Part shown: positions 5,979-11,491 of the stretch, piece by piece
Layout: each line of letters begins with the position of its first letter
Numbering within the stretch: the first letter of the stretch is position 1
Origin: SZUA-359 sp039809125
Lineage (GTDB): Bacteria > Patescibacteriota > Saccharimonadia > Saccharimonadales > Saccharimonadaceae
Assembly (NCBI GenBank): GCA_039809125.1
Contig: JBDHUM010000023.1
Coordinates: 1 to 11,871, forward strand
Length of the DNA: 11,871 bases
Reading direction: 5' to 3'
Position numbers and translations under genes: made by a program
The notes under the pieces: generated by a model
The model's database searches: none
Seen by the model: only the letters and a program-made list of their open reading frames with translations
What the model was told of the DNA's origin: nothing

Positions 5979-6648
5979 CAGTTTGCGCACTAAAGCAATC
6001 GTTATTCGACGCACCAATTACTCTGAGGCCGATCGGATATTGAAGCTACTAACGCCTGACGGTCAGATATCGGTAATAGCTAAGGGTGTGCGACGCGAAA
6101 AAAGTAAACTAGCTGGTGGTATTGAGCTGTTCGCTGTCAGCGATGTGATGATTCATCACGGTAAAGGTGACTTATCGACTCTGACGTCAGCTCGTCTGCA
6201 AACCTTCTATGGTCATATCATTGAAGACTACGATCGTTTGCAATTTGGCTATGAGGCAATCAATGCAGTTAGCAAGGCGAGTGATCAAGTCAGCGAGGCA
6301 GGTTGGTTTGATATATTACAAGACGTCTTTCGAGGCCTAAACGAAAAAAATATCTCGCTGCAGCTTGTGCAGACATGGTTTTATTTGCGCTACGCTGATC
6401 TTACGGGCTATCAACTAAGCTTGTACCGCGATGTCAACGGTAGTGTTTTGGAGGCGGATCGCCGGTATATGTACGATACTAGCGAAAAAGGTCTGCGTCC
6501 GACAGAACAGGGTGATATTACAGCCGATCATATCAAGTTTTTGCGATTGATGGCAGTGAAACCACTTTTAACGGTGGCGCAAGTTGGTGGCGTGGAACCG
6601 ATTTTACCAGACTGTTGGCTATTGACGCGCTCGCACGCCGCGTTGTGA
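5971..6648 (+). CDS. recO: DNA repair protein RecO
   Basis: The 225-residue protein has the RecO N-terminal OB-fold (about 1-80), with the typical opening (K)AIVIRRTNYSEADRILKLLT and VIAKGVRREKSKLAG, followed by a helical C-terminal domain. RecO anneals complementary strands and, with RecR, loads RecA onto SSB-coated single-stranded DNA. Only one cysteine (in PDCWLL) is present, so the four-cysteine zinc site of Deinococcus and many Firmicutes RecO proteins is absent. I chose ATG 5971; a TTG at 5968 would add one residue. It overlaps the response regulator by eight bases and has no SD. Its TGA stop (6646-6648) forms part of the promoter of glyQS. Confidence 0.88.
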   Translation: MSSSLRTKAIVIRRTNYSEADRILKLLTPDGQISVIAKGVRREKSKLAGGIELFAVSDVMIHHGKGDLSTLTSARLQTFYGHIIEDYDRLQFGYEAINAVSKASDQVSEAGWFDILQDVFRGLNEKNISLQLVQTWFYLRYADLTGYQLSLYRDVNGSVLEADRRYMYDTSEKGLRPTEQGDITADHIKFLRLMAVKPLLTVAQVGGVEPILPDCWLLTRSHAAL

Positions 6649-6654
6649 TACAAT
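6646..6654 (+). promoter_or_regulatory. extended -10 promoter of glyQS (leaderless)
   Basis: TGATACAAT is an extended -10 element: TG (6646-6647), one base, TACAAT (6649-6654). The predicted +1 is 6661, exactly the A of the glyQS ATG. The TGA in this element is also the recO stop codon. A TTGACG at 6622-6627 is 21 bp away, which is too far for a normal -35 box. Confidence 0.72.
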
Positions 6655-6660
6655 AGCTCT

Positions 6661-8055
6661 ATGAGTACAGAGGTAAAACTTGATGATATTGTTAGTCTTG
6701 CCAAACGACGTGGATTTATCTGGCAGGGTAGCGAAGTCTATGGTGGGCTATCTGGTACATGGGATTATGGTCCGCTTGGGGTGAGCCTCAAGCGCAATAT
6801 TATGAACTTGTGGTGGAAGATGTTTGTTGATGAACGCGACGATATGTACGGTGTCGATGCGGCGATTTTGATGAATAAAAAAGTTTGGCAGGCCAGTGGA
6901 CATGTTGATACATTCACTGATCCGCTTGTAGAATGCTCAAACTGTAAAAGCCGATTCCGCGCCGACAAACTGGATAATCCGAATAAGTGTCCAACATGCG
7001 GTAAAGAAGATTCTTTTGGTACGCCGCGAGCATTTAATATGATGTTTGAGACATTTATTGGACCGAATTCGAAAGTTATACAACCAGGTACAGTCGAACA
7101 AGTAAGCGATACGTCATCGACAATAACTCATAAAGCGACAGCAGACAAAGGAATGATGGCTTCATATAACGTGGACGATATGGTATTTCTTCGCCCTGAA
7201 ACCGCACAGGGGATATTCACTAATTACAAGAATGTTGTCGATAGTTTTTATCCTGATTTACCTTTCGGCTTGGCTCAACAAGGTAAGGCATTTCGTAACG
7301 AAATTAGCCCACGCGATTTTATTTTTCGCAGTCGTGAGTTTGAGCAAATGGAAATTGAATATTTTGTACACCCAAACAAGTGGGAAGAAAGTTTTAATCA
7401 CTGGATAGAGCAGTGTAAACGCTTTTTTGACGGGCTTGGTCTGCCTGCAGAAAGCGTGCATGAGCTAGAAGTGCCTGAAGCCGACCGTGCGCACTACAGT
7501 AAACGCACAATTGATTTCGAATTTGACTATCCAATTGGCAGCGAGGAGTTAATGGGTCTGGCGTATCGTACCGACTTTGACCTCATTAACATCCAGAATG
7601 CAAGTGGCAAAAACATGGAATATCGAGTGAAGGGGTCCGACGAAACGTTTATTCCGCACGTTATCGAGCCGAGCTTTGGTGTCGAGCGCGCACTGATGGC
7701 GGTGCTCACCAGCGCTTACCGCGAAGACGAGCAAAATGGCGAAAAGCGCATTTACTTAGCGCTGCCAGAACATCTCGCGCCAGTGCGTTATGCTGTTTCA
7801 CCATTACTCAAAAACAAGCCCGAGCTGGTCGAAAAAGCACGCGAAGTCTACAAAACCTTGAGCGAAAAACACCCAGGTCGCGTCATGTGGGATGACAACG
7901 GTAACATAGGCAAGCGGTATCGCCGCCAAGACGAAATTGGCACGCCACACTGTGTTGTGATCGACTTTCAGACGCTCGAGGATGGAACGATAACAGTGAG
8001 GGATCGAGATACAACGGAGCAGAAACGTGTTCAGATTCAGGAAATCGCGAACTAG
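6661..8055 (+). CDS. glyQS: glycyl-tRNA synthetase, dimeric (class IIa) type
   Basis: The 464-residue enzyme attaches glycine to tRNA-Gly in the cytoplasm. It is the single-chain alpha2 type, not the two-subunit GlyQ plus GlyS form. Motif 1 surrounds the start of the catalytic domain (GGLSGTWDYGPLGV, 28-41). A zinc knuckle is formed by C92, C95, C110 and C113. Motif 2 is FRNEISPRDFIFRSREFEQME (211-231) and motif 3 is EPSFGVERAL (336-345). The anticodon-binding domain covers about 364-464. A stretch at about 137-173, rich in T, S and K, seems to be an insertion of some 30 residues before LRPETAQGIF, compared with bacterial relatives as I recall them. GC rises from roughly 44% in the first 360 bases to about 53% in 7621-7980 (hand counts). 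The ATG lies on the predicted +1. Confidence 0.97.
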   Translation: MSTEVKLDDIVSLAKRRGFIWQGSEVYGGLSGTWDYGPLGVSLKRNIMNLWWKMFVDERDDMYGVDAAILMNKKVWQASGHVDTFTDPLVECSNCKSRFRADKLDNPNKCPTCGKEDSFGTPRAFNMMFETFIGPNSKVIQPGTVEQVSDTSSTITHKATADKGMMASYNVDDMVFLRPETAQGIFTNYKNVVDSFYPDLPFGLAQQGKAFRNEISPRDFIFRSREFEQMEIEYFVHPNKWEESFNHWIEQCKRFFDGLGLPAESVHELEVPEADRAHYSKRTIDFEFDYPIGSEELMGLAYRTDFDLINIQNASGKNMEYRVKGSDETFIPHVIEPSFGVERALMAVLTSAYREDEQNGEKRIYLALPEHLAPVRYAVSPLLKNKPELVEKAREVYKTLSEKHPGRVMWDDNGNIGKRYRRQDEIGTPHCVVIDFQTLEDGTITVRDRDTTEQKRVQIQEIAN

Positions 8056-8077
8056 GAATATCGGCAAGCACATAGGG

Positions 8078-8884
8078 ATGATTATTGGTCGGGCTCAAAA
8101 ACACTGGCTTATTGTTGTGCTAGGATCTATGTTTGCACTCGCTGCGGGTGTTCAAGCGATGACATGGTTAATAAACCAAGGTACCTACACCTGGTATCAA
8201 AGCGTGGGGTGGAAGTCTAACGAGCAAAACATACTAGACCAGCTAGGACCTAGTGAGCAGATTGGATATATAAAAAGTGTGTTGGGTGAGCCTATATTTA
8301 GAGACGGAGATGAAAAATATCAGGAGTATGTATTTAAGAGAAGGTTCGGCTATATCCAAGCGGTTGCTGATAAAAATGAAAAAGTGGTTTTATATAGTAT
8401 AGTCTCCTGTATTACTGATTTTAAGCCGAGCATTCATTTACCGGAAGGTAAAAAAGTAAGGCTCAATTTTGATTCGCTAAAATCGACCAACTTGGGAAAT
8501 ACGTACTACAGTATTTCGGGAGCTACAGCCAACTCATACCTAATCGAAGGAGGTTACGGGGGCAATCCGTCGAATTATCAAGAAACGTATGTTGGGGCTA
8601 CCGATAGCTGTGGAGTGATTTCAGCACCCAGCGGAACGTACGATTTACTTGAAGAAACTAAGTGTAAAAACTCACACTTGGGTTTGCAGGGTTTTACGGA
8701 AGACTTCTGCAAATATGATAAGACTGATCGTCGAATTGATAAAATGAGAGAGGAAGTACTTATCAACACAGCTATAATGACTGCCCCAAATGTAAGTATT
8801 AAAGACCTAAGACCACTCACGAAATTTGGTCCAGATCGTGTGCAGTTGCGTGCGCTTCCAAATTATTATGCTGAGTGGCATTAA
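8078..8884 (+). CDS. membrane-anchored hypothetical protein, possibly ETEC_3214-domain
   Basis: The 268-residue protein has a transmembrane helix (about 9-33) and a large soluble part. The segment LGPSEQIGYIKSVLGEPIF (56-74), then YQEYVFKRRFGYIQAVAD, recalls the ETEC_3214 domain of uncharacterised proteins; this is from memory and moderate at best. Five cysteines in the soluble part suggest disulfides if it lies outside the membrane, though topology is uncertain. No catalytic motif is visible. A GTG at 8027 would add 17 residues and overlap glyQS. I prefer ATG 8078, 22 bp after the glyQS stop and just before the hydrophobic helix, although no good SD supports it. No promoter of its own is evident, so it may be read with glyQS. 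GC is about 39% in 8281-8580, against 53% in the gene end before it, which suggests an acquired gene. Confidence 0.65.
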   Translation: MIIGRAQKHWLIVVLGSMFALAAGVQAMTWLINQGTYTWYQSVGWKSNEQNILDQLGPSEQIGYIKSVLGEPIFRDGDEKYQEYVFKRRFGYIQAVADKNEKVVLYSIVSCITDFKPSIHLPEGKKVRLNFDSLKSTNLGNTYYSISGATANSYLIEGGYGGNPSNYQETYVGATDSCGVISAPSGTYDLLEETKCKNSHLGLQGFTEDFCKYDKTDRRIDKMREEVLINTAIMTAPNVSIKDLRPLTKFGPDRVQLRALPNYYAEWH

Positions 8885-8904
8885 TATAAAAATACCTGTA
8901 GTAT
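8875..8904 (+). promoter_or_regulatory. putative promoter of the FKBP-phosphatase-folC run (leaderless)
   Basis: A weak -35 box GTGGCA (8875-8880), an 18-bp spacer and a -10 box TAGTAT (8899-8904) place +1 exactly on the ATG at 8911. Both hexamers match consensus at only four of six positions, so the call rests mainly on the shared geometry with the other leaderless starts in this window. Confidence 0.45.
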
Positions 8905-8910
8905 TAATAT

Positions 8911-9288
8911 ATGAAATACGAAGGAACCAAACTACAAGATTTTGAACCGCGCAAAGAGGCGGTAAAAGAGCTCGAGATTATTGATGTTGAAGTAGGAAAT
9001 GGCGAGGAGGTGAAATCAGGTGCGACGATTACTGCCCACTACACCGGGGCGCTAGTGAAAAATGGTATTATCTTTCAGAGCAGCCATGATTTTGGCAATG
9101 CAATTACATTTGGCCTTGATCAGGTGATAAAAGGCTGGACGGTGGGTGTACCCGGTATGAAAATTGGCGGTACGCGCCGGCTGATCATTCCGGCTGAAAT
9201 GGCCTATGGCGCTAGCAGTCCAGCGAAGAATATTCCGCCGAATAGCGATTTAGTTTTTGACATCGATCTTATCAATATTAGAAAGTAG
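8911..9288 (+). CDS. FKBP-type peptidyl-prolyl cis-trans isomerase
   Basis: The 125-residue protein is one FKBP domain with a short N-terminal extension (about 1-20) and no signal peptide or membrane segment, so it should act in the cytoplasm on prolyl bonds of folding proteins. Family marks are VKSGATITAHYTGALVKNG (34-52), VIKGWTVGVPGMKIGGTRRL (72-91) and IPAEMAYG (93-100). Ligand-pocket residues Y44, F55, V72, I73, W76, Y99 and F116 are kept. The FDSS motif reads FQSS (55-58), so the aspartate equivalent to D37 of human FKBP12 is Q56, which may change activity or ligand preference. There is no SD and the predicted +1 is at the ATG. The phosphatase gene starts five bases after its stop. Confidence 0.94.
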   Translation: MKYEGTKLQDFEPRKEAVKELEIIDVEVGNGEEVKSGATITAHYTGALVKNGIIFQSSHDFGNAITFGLDQVIKGWTVGVPGMKIGGTRRLIIPAEMAYGASSPAKNIPPNSDLVFDIDLINIRK

Positions 9289-9293
9289 TATTT

Positions 9294-9956
9294 GTGAAGG
9301 AAGTATTTGTTGTACGTCATGGTCAGTGCACAGATAACGAGGCTGGAATATTAAACGGTCAGCGTGATACGGAGCTTACTGGTCTGGGTAAATCTCAGGC
9401 AAAGAAGCTTGGGATGCAAATAAGTGAAGCCGGTCTGAAAATCGATGCGATATATAGTTCAACCCTACGCCGTGCAGCGCTGACTGCAGAAATTATTGCG
9501 AGGTGTGTCCATGACCCAGTTTTGCCAGTGACACAATCAGCTGTACTAATAGAGCGTCGCCTAGGCAACGTTGAAGGTATGAGTATCACAGATGCATGTC
9601 GCCGCATCCTCCCCGAACATCTTATTCGTACACCCCATGGCGTGACATATGCCGACGATTCGCGCTATGGATTTGAGACATTTGAAGAAATAACTGAGCG
9701 TCTCGCTAGATTTTGGCGAGATATCCATGAAACGCATCCCGGTAATGCAGCCATCCTAGCAGTTACGCATGGTGATGCAGCAATAGCATTGGCGGCCGCT
9801 GCTTCCGGCATATCGATGAGAGAGTTAATCCATCGTTTTCATTTGCCAAATACAGGTGTTCTGCGGATTGCACCAACTGGGGATTTCGAGTTAATGGAAC
9901 TGCCAGATACTGACCCTAATACGGGTGGTACAATCTTAACGGAAGCTTACGGATAA
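9294..9956 (+). CDS. histidine phosphatase superfamily (PGM-like) protein
   Basis: The 220-residue cytoplasmic enzyme has the RHG catalytic motif at residues 8-10 (phospho-acceptor H9), R59 in the SSTLRRA segment, the acid E87 in ERRLGNVEG and the second histidine H159 in VTHGDA. These give a complete active site for the phosphoglycerate-mutase/acid-phosphatase fold. The substrate cannot be told: family members act on sugar phosphates, alpha-ribazole phosphate, nucleotides or proteins. The start is GTG 9294, five bases after the FKBP stop; no ATG lies near the conserved first strand and no SD is seen. It overlaps the FolC-like gene by one base (TAATG), so the two products may be made in parallel. 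Confidence 0.9.
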   Translation: MKEVFVVRHGQCTDNEAGILNGQRDTELTGLGKSQAKKLGMQISEAGLKIDAIYSSTLRRAALTAEIIARCVHDPVLPVTQSAVLIERRLGNVEGMSITDACRRILPEHLIRTPHGVTYADDSRYGFETFEEITERLARFWRDIHETHPGNAAILAVTHGDAAIALAAAASGISMRELIHRFHLPNTGVLRIAPTGDFELMELPDTDPNTGGTILTEAYG

Positions 9957-11200
9957 TGAGCCTGATCGCTAGCTATAGGGATGTTGAGAGCGCCCTTAAT
10001 CCATATGTTGCAGTTGCGTTTGACGTAACTGGCAAAGATATCACAACCGAGCGAACATACCAACTTGCTGCTCTTGCAGGTAATCCGCAGGAGTCGCTAA
10101 AAGTAGTACATATTGCTGGGACAAGCGGTAAAACATCGACAACGTACTATATCTCTTGGCTTCTGGCGCAAGCGGGCTGTTCAGTCGGCTGGACGGTGTC
10201 GCCGCATATAGATTCGATTGGCGAGCGAGTACAGCTATCGAATGGGCTTAGCGAGGCGCGTTTTTGCGAATACTTTGTTGATTTTATGAAAATAGCAGAT
10301 AGGCTTTCTGAAAAGCCGAGTTATTTTGAAATTTTGATAGTTTTCGCCTTGTGGGTATTTAAACAGGAAGGTGTTGATTATGTCGTACTCGAAACTGGTC
10401 TCGGGGGTCTGCATGATTCGACAAATATTACTGATCAAGAAGATAAGGTGTGTGTGATTAGTGATATTGGATTTGATCACATGCATATTTTAGGAAATAC
10501 CTTAAGCCAAATTGCAGCGCAGAAGTTAGGTATCGTGAAGCAAAACAATCACGTTTTCATATACCAACAGTCTGCTGAGATAATGTCGGTTGTACAACAC
10601 GCGGTAGATGAGCAGAAGGGGCAGCTCCATATAATAAAAGAGCGTGTTTTTGGCGGCATGCCACTTTACCAGCAACGAAATTTCGGATTAGCAAAGGCGG
10701 TATACGAGTATATCCGCCAGCGAGACGGGGTGAGGCGGCTGCTAGACGATGAGTATACGTCTATCAGGCAGAGAACAATTGCTGGACGCATGGAAAAAAT
10801 ACAACATTATGGGAAAAGCTACATTCTTGACGGCGCACATAATGATCAAAAAATGTATTCATTTTTGCAATCGTATCAAAACACGCATCTTAACGAGAAC
10901 TGTTTGGTGTTACTAGCAATGAAGCAGGGTAAGGATATCGAAACTATTGCGCCGTTAATTGCAGAATTGAGCAACCATGTTATTGTAACAACAATTTCTT
11001 TACAACAAGACATGATGCATCGCTCGCTTGATCCTGAAATTGTTGCGAAAACCCTCAAAAAGGCGGGCGTGACTCACGTAAAAATAATACCCGATCTTGC
11101 CGAGTCAATTGCTTACAGTGAGAAAGCAAGTGAAAAGAATGTTATAGTTACGGGGTCGCTCTACCTTATGGCAGCAGCTAGAAAACTACTTATTAAATAG
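9956..11200 (+). CDS. FolC-like Mur-ligase family ATP-dependent ligase
   Basis: The 414-residue protein has the layout of folylpolyglutamate/dihydrofolate synthase. The P-loop is AGTSGKTST (54-62), then SPHIDSIGERVQLSNG (82-97), ETGLGGLHDSTN (146-157), the carbamylated-lysine region AAQKLGIVK (187-195), the C-terminal-domain motif LDGAHND (291-297) and VTGSLYLMA near the end. FolC normally has GTNGKGS in the P-loop and GLGGRLDATN later; the forms here (TSGKT, GLHDST) are closer to other Mur ligases in places. It should join glutamate or a similar amino acid to an acyl acceptor using ATP, but the acceptor may not be folate, because CPR genomes usually lack folate synthesis genes. None of those genes is in this window. 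It overlaps the phosphatase by one base and converges with the EF-hand gene, overlapping its 3' end by 15 bp. Confidence 0.87.
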   Translation: MSLIASYRDVESALNPYVAVAFDVTGKDITTERTYQLAALAGNPQESLKVVHIAGTSGKTSTTYYISWLLAQAGCSVGWTVSPHIDSIGERVQLSNGLSEARFCEYFVDFMKIADRLSEKPSYFEILIVFALWVFKQEGVDYVVLETGLGGLHDSTNITDQEDKVCVISDIGFDHMHILGNTLSQIAAQKLGIVKQNNHVFIYQQSAEIMSVVQHAVDEQKGQLHIIKERVFGGMPLYQQRNFGLAKAVYEYIRQRDGVRRLLDDEYTSIRQRTIAGRMEKIQHYGKSYILDGAHNDQKMYSFLQSYQNTHLNENCLVLLAMKQGKDIETIAPLIAELSNHVIVTTISLQQDMMHRSLDPEIVAKTLKKAGVTHVKIIPDLAESIAYSEKASEKNVIVTGSLYLMAAARKLLIK

Positions 11201-11425
11201 TCCACTACCAAAGCTGTTTTTGATGTTGTCGATTAGCCCTGACCAATCAAGCCCTTGAATGTCGTCAAAACTCAGTTTTCCGTCGCCAGAAGCGTCTAGT
11301 TTAGACTTTAGTTCATCAAATTTATCTGCAGGCATCTTATCTTTAAATCCCTCGAGATCGCTAGCATCGAGTTTTCCGTCGCCGTTGGCATCTGCTTTGG
11401 CTTTGATATCATCTAATACGCTCAT
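11186..11425 (-). CDS. small acidic EF-hand (dockerin-like) calcium-binding protein
   Basis: A 79-residue acidic protein with two calcium-binding loops 32 residues apart: DANGDGKLDASD (12-23) and DASGDGKLSFDD (44-55). Loop positions 1, 3, 5 and 7 carry the usual D, N/S, D and K. Position 12 is D instead of the usual E, as is common in dockerin-type loops (D.NGDG...DL). There is no signal peptide, membrane segment or cysteine, so a cytoplasmic role is expected; export by another route is possible. The start is fixed by AAGGAGG (11431-11437), five bases upstream. It probably arose by internal duplication, since a 14-base sequence recurs exactly in both loops. Its last 15 bases overlap the end of the FolC-like gene on the other strand. 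A strong SD and a perfect -10 suggest high expression. Confidence 0.85.
   Translation of the reverse strand: MSVLDDIKAKADANGDGKLDASDLEGFKDKMPADKFDELKSKLDASGDGKLSFDDIQGLDWSGLIDNIKNSFGSGLFNK
11274..11383. repeat. 14-bp direct repeat within the EF-hand gene
   Basis: AGTTTTCCGTCGCC occurs at 11274-11287 and at 11370-11383 (plus-strand reading), exactly 96 bp (32 codons) apart. Each copy encodes the GDGKL core of one calcium-binding loop. It is the footprint of a tandem duplication of one EF-hand unit, kept at the DNA level. Confidence 0.85.
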
Positions 11426-11430
11426 AATTA

Positions 11431-11437
11431 CCTCCTT
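11431..11437 (-). promoter_or_regulatory. Shine-Dalgarno sequence of the EF-hand gene
   Basis: AAGGAGG on the minus strand, five bases before the ATG at 11425-11423. It is the strongest SD in the window. Confidence 0.88.
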
Positions 11438-11450
11438 GTTTACCTACTCT

Positions 11451-11456
11451 ATTATA
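11451..11456 (-). promoter_or_regulatory. -10 box of the EF-hand gene promoter
   Basis: A perfect TATAAT on the minus strand. Predicted +1 is near 11444, giving a leader of about 19 nt that contains the SD. No convincing -35 box is found at 16-18 bp. It lies back to back with the RNase HI promoter, 22 bp away. Confidence 0.65.
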
Positions 11457-11478
11457 CTCCACTGAAAACAAAATGAGC

Positions 11479-11484
11479 TACAAT
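11479..11484 (+). promoter_or_regulatory. -10 box of the rnhA promoter (leaderless)
   Basis: TACAAT with predicted +1 at 11491, one base before the ATG at 11492; the A of the ATG is the nearest purine. No SD and no clear -35 box are present. Confidence 0.55.
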
Positions 11485-11491
11485 AAAGATT

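Noticed and set aside
6622..6627. TTGACG as the -35 box of glyQS
   Set aside because: The spacer to TACAAT is 21 bp, too long for a sigma70 promoter; the extended -10 explains the site better.
5616..6648. UGA read as glycine, as in Gracilibacteria
   Set aside because: UGA ends the kinase, xseB and recO exactly at conserved protein ends with overlapping next starts, and no conserved glycine is encoded by TGA in these genes.
8891..8905. Inverted repeat AATAC-CTGTA-GTATT before the FKBP gene as a terminator or operator
   Set aside because: The stem is only 5 bp, AT-rich and not followed by a T run; it overlaps the putative -10 box and is expected by chance in such AT-rich sequence.
8880..8911. 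Direct repeat ATTAATATA flanking the FKBP promoter as an attachment or insertion scar
   Set aside because: Nine AT-only bases recurring 23 bp apart is weak evidence, and no mobile gene lies between the copies.
11259..11465. Plus-strand open frame opposite the EF-hand gene
   Set aside because: Its serine- and leucine-rich peptide is what antisense reading of the acidic repeats gives, and it would cover the promoter region.
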